Assembly: GCA_005408345.1 (NCBI GenBank)
Contig: SEMN01000147.1
Coordinates: 806,001 to 870,000, forward strand
Length of the DNA: 64,000 nt
Source: Macquaria australasica
Lineage: Eukaryota > Chordata > Actinopteri > Centrarchiformes > Percichthyidae
Direction: 5' to 3'
Shown: piece by piece, positions 1 through 10,779 of the stretch
How positions within the stretch are numbered: position 1 is the stretch's first letter
Layout of the letters: each line of letters opens with the position of its first letter
Notes under the pieces: model-generated
What the model saw: only the letters and a program-made list of their open reading frames with translations
The model's database searches: none
Told to the model about the DNA's origin: nothing
Position numbers and translations under genes: made by a program

Positions 1-123
1 AGAAGAAATGACTTTAACCAGGCGGCTGAAACCCTGAAGGATAAGACAGGTTTCATCAAGAGTCCGTCTCTCAATACTTTCTGACTTCTCTGCCCTGTCT
101 GTGGCGCTCAGCTCCACGTCCAT
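1..123 (-). CDS. N-terminal coding exon of an unidentified protein (partial, runs off the left edge)
   Basis: On the minus strand a frame opens with ATG at 123-121 and stays open for 41 codons to the window edge. The peptide begins MDVELSATDRAEKSES and ends at the edge with GFSRLVKVISS. It is rich in Glu, Arg, Ser and Leu, like a soluble helical N-terminus, with no signal peptide or membrane segment. The ATG is the first in-frame one after an in-frame stop near 240, and its context (ACCAATGG) is acceptable for initiation. A plausible splice acceptor (TTTTTAACAG) ends at 141, so the exon may begin at 140 with 17 bases of 5' UTR. I do not recognise the protein. A weaker alternative is the plus-strand frame open from 1 to 81, but it is shorter and lacks a start. 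That the strand is coding is inferred from openness and context only. Confidence 0.5.
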   Translation of the reverse strand, partial: MDVELSATDRAEKSESIERRTLDETCLILQGFSRLVKVISS

Positions 124-660
124 TGGTTCCCACTGAAGATCTGTTAAAAATGGCTCGCAGATAGACAGTATAGTTTCACTTTTAAAAAGGCTCAGTAATT
201 TCCTAAAACAGCTGCTCACTGTAGTTTCTATCAAACGTTACTCAAACAGGAGGAAACTTTGTTGGGGACTATTTTCGGTGGCGGATTAATCCACATTTGG
301 TGCTCTAGTAAGTATTTGGGACAGCAGGACGGTGAATGTGGGATTAATAAAGGATTGTCTTGTCTTAAATACGTCTTTTGAATAAACTGTGTGAACTTAT
401 TTTCCTGTTAGCGACCAAGCTAACGAGCTTTAGCGACAGTCAATTAGCAAACGTGTTAGTTCGGAGGGCTTCATTTTCACTCTTGAAAGACTTTTTATGG
501 AACAAAGTGGTGTGCAATGGTGAACACAATGCCATGTGGGAAAAGTAAACACAACAGTAGAGAGAAATTAGGGAGAAGCTCCGGAAGCTATACTGCCTGA
601 GCTAACGGTTAGCTCGCCAGCTACAGCAGTTCACCACCAGCCCTGCGAGGAATCCCTGTG
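124..660 (-). promoter_or_regulatory. Probable 5' UTR / promoter region of the minus-strand gene at 1-123
   Basis: This lies directly upstream of the minus-strand start codon. It is richer in CpG than the DNA to its right and carries several GCTAAC/GTTAGC words (around 418-440 and 596-615), common in fish 5' flanks. No TATA box is visible on the minus strand, so a CpG-type dispersed promoter is more likely. If the acceptor at 141 is used, an untranslated first exon should lie here, but no single donor stands out. A short LINE-tail-like stretch (about 308-375) is embedded, so part of the region may be transposon-derived. The promoter role is inferred from position. Confidence 0.3.
308..375 (+). 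repeat. Possible LINE 3' tail fragment
   Basis: The string GGGATTAATAAAGGATTGTC followed by CTTGTCTT resembles the 3' ends of fish Rex1/CR1-type LINEs, in which a GGGAT-AATAAAG motif is followed by a short tandem tail. There is no coding sequence with it. The match is short. Confidence 0.25.
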
Positions 661-839
661 TCACCAAGCTTAAAGCCCCCACCCATTATTAAACGTTTTA
701 GAGTTAAATATTTTTCTACAGTACATTTTATATGTGAGCTCCTGCGTTTTTCCTCTTTACTGTACCTTAACGTCCTGAGTAGCTTCCGTTTCACGTTCAC
801 TCTCCATCATTTGTAATTATTTTACCTCCACTGCTCATA
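661..839. other. No gene seen
   Basis: AT-rich spacer between the putative promoter and a transposon relic. I see no open frame, splice pair or repeat unit. Confidence 0.5.
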
Positions 840-1015
840 AGAGACACAATGCATCTTGGGGCGGTTGAGTTTGTCCAGTAAGCTCATGTTGCATACTCTG
901 AATAGAACTTCTCGCTAATCTAGTACACATCCGGGTATTTAACGCGTACACAAAATCCACATACTATGCAGTTGGAACACACTACATTCTCAATTTTACA
1001 TCATACTTAGTGTGA
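840..1015. mobile_element. Partial DNA-transposon relic, related to the TIR element at 43130-43656
   Basis: It shares a linear order of words with the right half of the 43.1-kb element: a GCAT-TTGGG/GTGGG word near the left, TGCATACT, then ACATCCGGGTATTT at about 928, then a run ending in an ACACACTACATT-like end. No matching left terminal repeat is visible, so this is probably a 5'-truncated non-autonomous copy. It carries no coding sequence. The relationship is from eye alignment. Confidence 0.4.
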
Positions 1016-1061
1016 AAACCTGAATGTCACTCTGTGGTGTAAAGCCTATAAAGCCTACTGC

Positions 1062-1097
1062 TATATATGTGTGTGTGTGTATATATATATATATATA
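1062..1097. repeat. Compound microsatellite (GT)n(AT)n
   Basis: A perfect dinucleotide tract starting with ATAT, then about six GT units, then about eight AT units. The minus-strand open frame running through it is a low-complexity artefact. Confidence 0.95.
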
Positions 1098-1859
1098 GTT
1101 TTAAGGGGAAAAGTTTTTGCCATAAATGTTCACCAAACTGCACGCTTTGTGACAAACTGATCAATGTGTTCTTAATAGCGTCTGCTCTTTCATTGTGCAT
1201 TATTAGCTTGACAAATAGCTGAACTGGTTTTCTGGTGCACTCGTTAGGAAACACCTGAGTTTCGTGTTTACTCGGGCAACAATGAGTCATGTGGGAGGTA
1301 TTTTCTGTTTCCTTGCCACTGTATTAAAAAATAAACTAAATCCAGAATCCAGCGTTCTGCTGTTGGTGAGGTTCATGTGATGACGATCAACAGGGGAGAC
1401 TGAGACGAGACTCAGCAGAAAGAGACGACTGTAAAAATGTTGGCAGGGCTATTTTACCAAAGAAACAGCGTTTTAAATCACAGCTTCCTTCACTACACAT
1501 GACATAATGGAAACGTCCACTAGAGACATGAAGGCTTCTCCCACCTCAGTGAATCAGGACAGCAACACAAAGCTTCAACCCACTCAGTCTCTGTGATAAA
1601 ATCAGTTTATGAGACACTTTTCACAAATCCAGTGAGCTCTTTTTAGTGTTTTTTACTGTCTGGTTTCATGATTCCAACAAGCAGCCTCAGTTTCTACTGA
1701 TCTGTGCAATCTCGCTAACGAGGACTAACACAGGTGTGGGAAATTAATCTCGTTTAGTCCAGGAAGTAACTTCAGCTATTTTAAGAAGTGTTTCACACGA
1801 CAGAAGGTCGTGGAATTGAAGGAAAAGTTGACATTTAACCAAACTCATCAACCGTGAGA
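1098..1859. other. No gene seen; unique-looking AT-rich DNA
   Basis: No open frame with coding character, no TIR pair and no tandem unit is visible. Confidence 0.5.
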
Positions 1860-2650
1860 CAGTTTGTTTTAGCAAGATTTTTGTAGGTTTAGAAATAAGA
1901 GAATTCAGCCTTTACTTTAGTTTGATGACACGTTTTTATGAGCCTATCAGGGGTTAAACATTAGTCCACAGAGGAGCCTGTAATCTTTAAATAGTTAAAT
2001 TCCCCAGTATTGGAGATGCAAGGTTTTTACCTGACTCAATGAAATATGATGTGGTCATTTTAAAAATGAATCCCACAGGTGACACTGTCTTTAATTTAAA
2101 CAGTTTTTAAGTCTAAAAGTAGAACGATCAGCCTCAAAATGTTTGGTAACTAAGAAAGACATTTGTTTAATTGTATGACACTGTTTTTAATTAATTTTTA
2201 CATTATTAAGAGTGTTGTCAGGCTTTCATGAACCTATTGGGGGTTAAAATGTTGTCTCAGTCCACTGGGAGCCTGGGTGTAAAATATTTTCACAACATGA
2301 TAATTTAATTAAAAAAATAAATAGGATTTAGCTCCAAAATGTCAAATTTTTAAGAAACTAAGAAAAACATCAGTATCTTGGTTGCATGGCTCTGCATAAT
2401 CCTTCAAGTGACGTATGTAGTATGAAATTCTCCCAAAATTAGTGAGAATATTTTTTACCAGATACGATGAAATGATGACGTCCTGTGTTCATTTTTAGGC
2501 GTTAAGATTTTGATTTTTTGGGAACTAAGAAAATATTCCTTATTAAATTGAATGACACTGCATTTATGACATTATAAGCATGTTGAGAGGTTTTAATGAG
2601 CTTGTCTTGTTATTCTGTTAACAAGGTTAATTTAATGCGATTTAGCACAT
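1860..2650 (+). repeat. Degenerate tandem repeat, about three units of roughly 300-370 bp
   Basis: Three blocks repeat the same ordered words: (1) 'tgacac...tttatgagcctatcaggggtt' near 1925, 'ttcatgaacctattgggggtt' near 2226 and 'tttaatgagcttgtc' near 2592; (2) 'agtccacagaggagcctg' near 1964 and 'agtccactgggagcctgg' near 2257; (3) 'tttttacctgactcaatgaaat' near 2024 and 'tttttaccagatacgatgaaat' near 2453; (4) 'aactaagaaa' near 2149, 2356 and 2525, twice followed by a 'ttgaatgacactg'-like word. Units have diverged strongly, with indels. No function is suggested. Confidence 0.55.
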
Positions 2651-2659
2651 TATATTTTA

Positions 2660-3031
2660 TGCTTTTGGACGTCTGAGCCCCCAAATGTGACATGATTGCA
2701 TCCTAAAAGACCGGACTCCTGGTCTAAACATGCTAACATCTCTAATTGTCAGCAGGTTCTTTCTGGATCAGTGTGAATGTGAGTCTGAATGAGGCAGAGC
2801 CGTGTGTTGTGTGTGCTGGTGCCATCAGGCTCATGTAACCATCCTTCCTCCAGCACATTGTTAAGGAGCTCCAATTACCCCGGGATTTCCAGCACTACGC
2901 GTCTCTTTGTGTCAAATGTCAGCCTCCAGCTTCCACGTCCTCCTCCGCATGCTTCGATTTCCCCACAGGCCCGGCGTGCGTTCATGCTTCAGAGACCGGC
3001 TTTCCTCGCTTCTTGATGTCGCCTCACACCT
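2660..3031. other. No gene seen
   Basis: Mixed-composition DNA. The short plus-strand frame from 2789 to 3016 has no splice or start support and looks like noise. Confidence 0.45.
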
Positions 3032-3058
3032 GTAGTAGTAGTAGTAGTAGTAGTAGTA

Positions 3059-3093
<35 letters not shown>

Positions 3094-3103
3094 GAAGAAG
3101 AAG
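3032..3103. repeat. Compound microsatellite (GTA)n(ATA)n(AGA)n
   Basis: About nine GTA/TAG units pass into about nine AAT units and then into AAG units. Adjoining trinucleotide families of this kind are typical of slippage plus point mutation. Confidence 0.95.
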
Positions 3104-3319
3104 GAAAGCCCATTCTTCATCGTACTGAGTCCTTGTTGTGCTAAGTTAGTGGAAATAAGAGGACTGTGATCCTGAATTCTCCAGTTTGGAAGATGAAATG
3201 CCATCCTTCAGCAATAAGCTCTCCATCCAGAAGGGGGGATGTGAACATTTCTCTTTTTTTTTTTCTTTCGCAAATGCTAATCAGCAGCTCAGATGCTCCT
3301 TGTCTGTGAAGCCGGGGGA

Positions 3320-3342
3320 AGAGAGAGAGAGAGCGAGAGCGA
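3320..3342. repeat. Short imperfect (GA)n tract
   Basis: GAGAGAGAGAGAG with a CGAGAGCG extension. It is flanked on the left (near 3248) by a T-rich stretch. Confidence 0.8.
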
Positions 3343-3931
3343 CAACATTTCTTTACTGCTGAGCAGAAAAGAAAAAGGATAATGGTGCTCTGCAGTGGCT
3401 TCTGTGTGGAGATGCAGTGAGGAGATAAACACAGCTTCCCTCGGGGGAAAGGTACGCAGACAAAGACGGATTTGCCTTATCTTCTCTACCAGCAACATAC
3501 GTGAGAGGTTGATTTAAGAAGTCCTGAGATCATTAAGACATTAAGGCCTTTCCTCTGACAGGACATAGAGAAACACATACCTAAAATACTGAATATTCAG
3601 ACCTTTTGTATTCACAATTGGGCTTAAGTTGCGCGGAGTGTGTTTGCAAAATCTGATCCGACACACTATTTCAGAATAAAGACTGTGATTCGGTGCTGTT
3701 GTCAGACCAGAAAGAGATCACCACAGGGATTTAGTGTGCCAATTTTTTTGTTCAGATGACAAGTATGAAAACAGAAAGCATGAAAAAGGGGTTTAAAGCG
3801 CTGCTAGCGCGCCGCCTTTATGACAAGTTTTAAAACCAGAGAGTTTAATGATGATGACTGCTGCTATTTCACAGTGTAGGTGACATTTAAAGTGAAAGAT
3901 TCTGATGTTTATCCAACGACCAAAAAGTTGA
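3343..3931. other. No gene seen
   Basis: No coding signal or recognised repeat. A short GC-rich island (GCGCTGCTAGCGCGCCGCC) lies near 3798. Confidence 0.45.
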
Positions 3932-4444
3932 GCCGTGTCTCAAATCACTTACATGCAGTACACTGTGTACACTATGTACTGACTTGTGTAGTGTGTTCAT
4001 TTTGACAGGGTAGTGTCTCAAATCGAATACTGCTGCTGTGCACTTACCGGAAATGACAATCGCAACCTTTGACCGCGTGTTTTTCTTCTTTTTAATGGTG
4101 GATTGCAGTTGGGTGGAGCATTATCGCCAACATTTACCGCGATTGCCGCACGCCGAAATATCTGCCAGCTTGTTTGCTCACTTGACTTCAATTCAGTTTT
4201 ATTAAAAATGAATAAAAAATGAACGTGCTTTTACTTTTAGCCGTAACAATCACAACCACGGCCGTCATTTTCATTACGTTGGTTGTCCTCTCCTTCCGCT
4301 ACGTAGCCAAGATGGCGACCATGAGGGTGAGAAGGGTGCAGAGTTCCACACTCAACTTTCTGACTGTTTTGTGTACACCATCCGGGTACTTAGAGTACTC
4401 TGCATTTTGCCATACTTGTCAGAGTACACGATTTGAGACACAGC
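3932..4444 (+). mobile_element. Non-autonomous DNA transposon (TIR family A), copy 1
   Basis: The element begins GCCGTGTCTCAAATCAC and ends with the near-complement GATTTGAGACACAGC, giving a terminal inverted repeat of about 15 bp. The interior aligns along most of its length with 30885-31268: both carry 'taatggtggattgcagt', 'gagcattatcgccaacatttacc', 'ctacgtagccaag' and 'tgtgtacaccatccgggtact'. This copy is longer because of an internal TIR-like duplication near 4015 and extra sequence at 4140-4240. It has no transposase, so it would depend on another element. No clean target duplication is visible. The open frame 4219-4473 is a by-product. Confidence 0.7.
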
Positions 4445-4702
4445 ATTGGTCTTTTCTTCTAACTGGCCCATGATTCACTTGTAATACTTAAATTCACTTT
4501 GCATCAGTGGTGTAAGGTAGTTATAATTGGCCCTAGTGCACGCTAGTTACTAGTTATGAAGCGCGCACACACACACAATGTGGATTTTACAGTCGAATTA
4601 GTTACTTAGGTTATTGTATTGGTAAAATAGAGAGGTCAAAGAGGACGCTATCAGAGCCACTCTTATGTTTAGGCATGACTGCTCGCTCTGCTCGCCAGTC
4701 TT
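4445..4702. other. No gene seen; short (AC)n at 4566-4577
   Basis: Spacer between two transposon relics. I see nothing beyond a short CA tract. Confidence 0.4.
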
Positions 4703-4748
4703 GATCATAGCCTGTATATAAAGATGGATCTTTATATACAGTCTGATC
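4703..4748. repeat. Palindrome: two head-to-head ends of TIR family B
   Basis: GATCATAGCCTGTATATAAAGAT is followed almost at once by its near reverse complement GATCTTTATATACAGTCTGATC. Each arm matches the terminal repeat of the element at 16838-17304 (CTGTATATAAAGATGGACGA). This is what remains if nearly all of the interior of a TIR element is lost, or if two ends are joined back to back. It could form a hairpin with arms of about 22 bp. Confidence 0.75.
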
Positions 4749-4787
4749 GTCAGATTTTGCGCCGAAACTAGCTGCCATAAATCGTAT

Positions 4788-5170
4788 TCATGGATGTATA
4801 AAGAGAACGGAGGGCGGGCCCCGTTCATTCCTATGAAAGTTGCTCAGTGGCGCATGAAGCCAAAAAAGTTCTCCCTCACTCACATGAACCACAGTGACTC
4901 TAAAACTCTGGATTCGGCTTTTAGTGAATTTTGCAGCTTTTAGGACATAATGATTTGTGTTCGTACTGACTAGTTGTTGTACCTCAAATAAATATCAGCT
5001 GATTTACAGACGTCTCCTTCACAATGTAAGTCTGTGGGAAAAAGTCTCTTGGGGTCAGTGTGCATCACGTGACGGAGCCAGAAGTTGTAATTACACGGCT
5101 TTGCCACTATGTCAAATTGGCTTCAAAGCCCGGCGCACTTCCTGGAGGCTTGATCGTATCGTCTCGTCAC
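4788..5170. repeat. Probable MITE-like interspersed repeat fragment
   Basis: It starts with ATTCATGGATGTATAAAGAGAACGG, broadly like a TIR-family-B end, and includes GC-richer words (CACGTGACGGAGCC; CAAAGCCCGGCGCAC) typical of fish MITE interiors. No matching right end is clear. The minor plus-strand frame 4957-5289 crossing it has no coding features. Confidence 0.35.
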
Positions 5171-5472
5171 TTGATCAAATAGAGACTTCATTAGACAACA
5201 TCAACACACGTATTACCCAGCAATCATCATTTGTATATCTGTTTATGACAAAACTACCAAAGAAAATAAGAAATTATTCATTTCATTGAATCGTTTTTTA
5301 TAGTTTATTTATAGTTTAATAGCTTATGTAGAATAAGCCTATAATTTTGTTATAGATTGCTACTGAATATTTGACAGAAGCTGTATATTTAGCCTTATTT
5401 GAAAGACTGGAACATACTGAGCCTGAAGAAGTGGTCTGAGAAGGTTCTTTGCATTTTTTTAATACTTTTTTA
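5171..5472. other. No gene seen
   Basis: AT-rich DNA with no repeat or coding evidence. Confidence 0.45.
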
Positions 5473-5786
5473 CAGGGTTCGTACGAAGTCTTGAAAGTTT
5501 GGAAAATGCTTAATTTTAACCGTTATGTTTTCAAGGTTAGGAATATGCTTGAAGTTGATTATACTCCTTGAAAAAAGCTTGATTTTCCAAGAGAATCTGG
5601 TGTTTTAGCATCGACACAATCACTCATGTAAACCAAAAATTCTTTTAATGTTTGAAATGAAACGATCCCATCGTCATGTTTGTTTGTTGTCTCCTGGAAT
5701 TTATAGCAACAATTAAGATGTGATGATAAAGGCTTCGAGATATTTTTGGTTTGAAAGTGCTTGAAAAGTGCTTGAATTGTACCCTG
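5473..5786 (+). mobile_element. Short TIR element with CAGGG termini (hAT-like MITE)
   Basis: It starts CAGGGTTCGTACGAAGTCTTGAAAG and ends GAATTGTACCCTG, so CAGGGTTCGTAC pairs with GTACCCTG. Inside, 'cttgaaa' and 'tgcttga' words recur, as in the widespread fish repeat with this start. CAGGG ends are usual in hAT elements. Flanks share TTTTTA but do not form a clean 8-bp duplication. No transposase is encoded. Confidence 0.6.
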
Positions 5787-8112
5787 TTTTTAGACCACCA
5801 GTAGGAACAGCTGCCTCCTCTGCTGGCTGATCCTCAGCTTGACAAGCTGCTCACCGTCTCTCCTGGTTCGTGTTTGGTACTTTTGATTATTGGGTTTACA
5901 CTTGTGTTTTCCTGTTGACATTCTCACACCACACATTATGTTCGTTCGTCTTGTATTTTGTAAAGCAAACATTCAGTTAATGTCCGTCTCCTTTCTGTCT
6001 CTCCACCGAGCTGCGATGTGACGACACATTATCTCGTCTTGAGTATTGTTCTGCAAGATAGGCTCAGCCATTGGAAAACAGAGTTGGTTATTTTCTAAAG
6101 TCCTTTTTTTTTTTCTCCAGCCTTCACCTTTTCACTTGCGTGTTTGAACAGAACAAGCTGAGCTGTGTGCTCTCACAAGGAAAGCAAACCCCTGATAACA
6201 GCATTCAGATCACATTTTTAGGTGAATACAAACAGCGTGGCTTGCTGTTTGTGTCTGCTGAATGAGAAATGTCAGCTTACAGTACAAATGAATGAACCCA
6301 GTCAAATGATTCTGAAAAGACACAAATCCACGGGGAAGCCGAGTGTTTCCGAGCCGGGGAAGTTTTCATTTATCACGGGGAAGAATCAGAAATGAAAAAA
6401 AAGAGAGAGAAACAGGATGTGAGACTGTTTCTATTGAAGAGAAATGAATGGAGACTTTAGCTGAGGTAAGGGTTCCTCGCTGTGGTGATGAATTGGTGAA
6501 GGCTTATTATCATCGTACAGTGTGGTGATATAATCTCAGCCTTTCCATAAATCCTCGGCTGTGTCCTTGGTTTAAAATTTACTATATGCTACAAAAACTT
6601 TTACTGCAGCAGAGCGACACAGGGTGGGTTTTTCTGCATGTACGAGTCGAGTGTATAAGCTTTACAACGGGTGCACACACGTTACGAGAAGCTGTCTCAT
6701 TATAAATACGTTCATTTGGCTGTAATCTACCTGGTGGTGCAGGATAGCCTGGAGGTCCAAGAAACAAAAACTGACAGGCTCTTTTTGGTCCCCAGCACTG
6801 ACTGGCAGGTGCATTTCGGCTGGAGGGCGGCTGGCTGTTACACCTGCAGTGTCCAAGATCTCATAAGTGCCCTTGAGCCAAATGATAAACTCCGAAGTTG
6901 CTCCCTGCATTCAAAGAAATCCATGTGTATGGAAATGTGTTTACGTGCAACTGACAGGAAAAACATTTTATTGCCTTGTGCAGACTGACAATAACATTAA
7001 TTTAAGCATATTAAGACACCAGTTTGGACTCTGATAACTTGGGATGGGAGATTTTCTTTATTTTGACATTTGTTTTGTAGAAAAATTCAACATATTAATA
7101 AATCATTGACAATAAAGCCCCTCTTGTATGTGATTCACGAGATGTAAATCTGGAACATATTTAGTTTATGTTCAAAAATAAACATGAAGTCTCCACATGT
7201 TTAATTTAAGCTTGTGGGATGCCGTTGTTAGCATGCTAGCTCTCGCAGTTAATGCTATTTCCTGTTCCACCAGTTTTTTGTCACATCACAACTCAGTCAA
7301 ATGTTAACACACAGACATGAACACATATTGATATCATTCAGTATGACTTACACTTCCCGAGGATATCATTATTTCTGATGTCCGTCGTGAATAAACGGTC
7401 ATAAATCTGCTTAGAAATCATAGAAAAAAGACGCTTCAGAACTTGCCTGAGAATCATCACGTTTTAAAGTTTTCTTCGGTATCAGAGTGATCCAGTGATA
7501 GTTGTCTGTACATTCATGGGTACACTGCAAACAGGAAGTGCCAATAGCTAATTCGGCATACTTTTTATGGTGCTAATTTGTCAAAATGTATACAAATATA
7601 GGATAAAAACAAATGGGGCTCGAAAGAGAATACCAGTACCCACCCAAACATTTTTGACTTCCTCCGTTTTCACACAAAAGTCAGATTTCACACCGAGATG
7701 GTTTTAAAAATAAATAAAAATAAATAACAGACGGCTCTTGATATTTAAAAAATAATGATAGAAGGTATAAATTGTCCCACCCTAACAGGTTCAAGAAAAC
7801 TGGAAACTAAACAAAACTAATATAAAACTAGTTGAATAGAAGAGCAAAGAGAAAAGACGAGAGATCCTGAAGAGGAGAGATCACCTAGAATAAGTGAAAA
7901 ATACCAGTGTGAGTGGATCATAGACTTGAGTTGATATAACGGACAAACATTTTCTTTTTTTAAAGTGAAATCAGCAGAAATAACTCTGTTCTATTCATGA
8001 GAAAATGTTCATATTTGATGGATGTGTGGTCTTTAAAATTGATTTTTGAATTTGAGGGATTATTGTGCAACAACTGAAAGAGCTTCTCAGTGCTCTCTTT
8101 CCTACTAGAGAT
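5787..8112. other. No gene seen; mostly unique-looking DNA
   Basis: The overlapping open frames at 6582-6988 on both strands are short, mutually overlapping and lack splice context. The donor-like GAG|GTAAGG at 6469 has no open frame upstream in any phase. No TE end pairs are evident. Confidence 0.45.
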
Positions 8113-8126
8113 GGGGGGGGGGGGGG
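8113..8126 (+). repeat. G14 homopolymer
   Basis: Fourteen consecutive guanines. Its length may be uncertain in the assembly. Confidence 0.95.
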
Positions 8127-9199
8127 ATAAGGAAAATAAATAAGGAGTGACAGTCACCTTGATTTGCACATAAAATAGTCATGAATGCATGAAGATGTTG
8201 AAGTTAAGTCAAAGCGCTGGGGTATACTTTAGAAAATGTTTTTTGTTTTTAAGGTTTTTTGATATCTTGAATGGTAAGGGCTTCTTTCCCACCATTACAT
8301 TGTTTGTTAGTTGTCAATAATTGGAAGTTCTTGTTTTATTTCAAACAGTAAAAATCTGATCAATGAACAATCTGATCGCACTCCACCCGATCAAACGTGA
8401 CAAACCTGCTGAATGGAAGAAGCCTCCAGGCTGAACTTGTACTTGTTTTAAATGCAGCAGCAGTAACAGCACAAGAACCACAACTGCAAGATTATGTAGA
8501 ACTAAGAAATTGCGGTTGTGAGAGACTCAGAGCTTTAAAGGATTTAGACAAATGGAAACCGGCCCAATTTTCTGAATACAGACAGAGAAGGGAGTACATT
8601 TAATCTCATGTCACATTATTGAAACAATATTTGCTGAAACAGCAATTTTGAGGACTCAGGTTCTTAGTAGAAGTAAACTTGGAAAGTTACATTGAACATT
8701 TTCTCCTCAAAATACATTCAGGAATATAAAGAAATACTGGGTCAGGTTGCAAATACTGAAAACTCAGAGGAGCTGTGGCCTGCAGGAGCAAGATGTTGTA
8801 TGTTGTTTTTTGCATCTTTTTCACGTCTTCTTTTTGTGATATTGTGAGAGTTTATTTCTATGTTTATTTCTCTGTGTGCACAACCGCACGAAACACTCTG
8901 ACCTGGGTAGTTTTGTTTAAGTCTACGAACGAATTCTCACTGCACTGATTGTTTGCACTGGTCTTGACCTTCTGTTTGGATGGGAAAATGGGAAACACCA
9001 TGGAACAAGGCTACTGATATTAAACCAGGATTTTATTCTGAGTTTGCAGATACCACATCAGGAAATATGCTGAGCACAGTGAACACAAATAAAACTAACT
9101 AAGAGGAAGAGGGGAGAGAAAGGCGGTTTGAAAAACACCACAAGAAGGAAAAAACCCTTGGAAATGTAGCTCATTGTGTAGTAAACTGGATGAACTACA
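8127..9199. other. No gene seen
   Basis: The 68-residue frame at 8397-8603 has neither start context nor recognisable motifs. No repeat ends are visible. Confidence 0.4.
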
Positions 9200-10235
9200 G
9201 GTAAATATCTACCACCTGCAAGAGTACAGGAATACGTGTATCATGGCCTTGTGGCTGCTGAGCCACATCTGCATTTTGAAGGCTTTGTTGCACCGATACA
9301 ACTCCACAGAGACCAGACCATCGGTAAACAGAAAGGGGGCTGGCGTCTCCTAATACATAAACCAAAAGTGGAGTAAGACTGTAGTTAATAATTCCCGCAA
9401 CTTGAATATGCAGTTTTATCCATCCCCTTGCTACACAAAGCATCCGAAGTTATATTGTACGTGGTTAACAAGATGGACAAAGTACACTGCTGCGTAGTTT
9501 CTACTAGGCGACTTCAACCGCTGTCTGCTGGATGGTGTTTTATCTGCATATCATCCGTACACTGACTACATGTAGGTGCTGGACAAGTGTTACGCTTGTG
9601 TTCCCAGAGTATAAGATCTTTCCCCCTGCCGGGCCTTGGTACCGCTGACCACAACTCTTTGTTTTGCTGGTTCCTGCATACCAACCAGTTATTCCAAGAG
9701 AGAACCCTGTTGTTAAAACATTAAAGGTCTGGGAGAATAGCACCGAGGCCCATAGAGGCTGTTTTGAATGTACTGCATTAATACTAATACTTAATACTGA
9801 ACAAGTTCTCATAAAAGCATATAAGATTATCAACGACCCCACACATGATCTCTGTGACTACTTTAAGCTGCTGCCAGGAAGTCTGGTTTTATTCCAGATG
9901 CTATTAGACTTGTGAACAGACACAGTACAAGAAAAGGTCAGTTTACCTTGTGTATATAGTCAAGTCAAATCAATTTTATTTATATAGCTCAATATCACAA
10001 ATCACTATTTGCCTCAAGGGGCTTTACAATCTGTACAGCATAACATGCCCTCTGTCCTTATAGACCCTCCTTTTGAATGAAGAAAAACACCCTAAAAATC
10101 CCTTTTAACAGAAAAAATTGACTCATAAATGCACTTTTGACATTTTGACATAATGTTGTTGGCCAGTTATGGACTGGCCAATTGCTCCTTCAGGGACGAA
10201 TAAAGTTATTGAAGTATATGAATTGAACTGAATTG
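9200..10235 (+). mobile_element. Degenerate non-LTR retrotransposon (Rex1/CR1-like LINE): endonuclease part and 3' end, most of RT missing
   Basis: With frameshifts and stops, conceptual translation gives, in order, an endonuclease-like LYRYNSTETRP stretch (about 9285), the catalytic-region motif GDFN at 9507-9518, LDKCYACVPRVYK (about 9572), then VPAYQPVIPRENPVVKTLK (about 9667) and CFECT (about 9762). These are typical of the C-terminal endonuclease and linker of fish Jockey/CR1-group LINEs. It then jumps to IINDPTHDLCDYFKLLP (about 9826), which resembles the extreme C-terminus, so the reverse transcriptase core is deleted. The 3' end is a CTCCTTCAGGGACGAATAAAG motif near 10187 with an (AATTG)n-like tail. 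Another repeat is nested at 9956-10112. It is inactive. Clade assignment is from memory of motifs. Confidence 0.65.
9956..10112 (-). repeat. Fish 'TTTATTTATATAGC' tail repeat, nested in the LINE
   Basis: On the plus strand it reads CAATTTTATTTATATAGC, then a CACAAATCA word, then GCCTCAAGGGGCTTTACAA, then AGACCCTCC and CCCTTTTAACAG. This is the reverse complement of the repeat at 50188-50383. It interrupts the LINE between its coding remnant and its 3' tail, so it inserted later. Confidence 0.65.
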
Positions 10236-10779
10236 AAAAAACAGCACAACATCAGCTAACACCTGTGAATCATGTTCTGTGTGGGTGGTTGTTGTTGTTG
10301 TATTCTCCGGTGTTCTCCTTGACAAAGAACATGTGGTCAAATAAAAAACCAAACATGGTGAAGGAGGCCCATATTCAGTTTCACACCTCCATCTCAAAGG
10401 AATAAACCTATTAAAGGCAGATACAAAGAAAAGGTTCCATTTTCGTTGGGGTGCAGAACATTTGTTTTCCTGACACGTAGCCTGACTGAATTTTGAAATG
10501 TCATTTTGATTGGCTGGAGGTTGTTTTTGTCTCGCAGTATTCACTGATACAGAGTTGACGGCTTCACTTGAGGGGGTGAGGGGTTTCAACACGGGACCTT
10601 CAGCGTTTCTATTCAACAATAGCGTTTCCTTAATCTGAGTTTGGCAACATCCTTCAGAAAAAAATCTGCAGAACAAAGATCACCTTCTTCCTGCCATCTC
10701 AAGCTGCCCGTTCAAAAGCCACAGCCACACAAGAAAGGTTATTAATACCAGGGCTGCAGTCAAACAGTCAAAAAAATTA
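10236..10779. other. No gene seen
   Basis: A 156-codon minus-strand frame spans 10206-10676. It starts inside the LINE tail, has a Thr-repeat from a GTT microsatellite, and shows no domain. I do not regard it as a gene. Confidence 0.5.

Noticed and set aside
10206..10676. 156-codon minus-strand open frame
   Set aside because: It begins inside the tail of a LINE, includes a Thr run from a GTT microsatellite, and has no domain or splice context.
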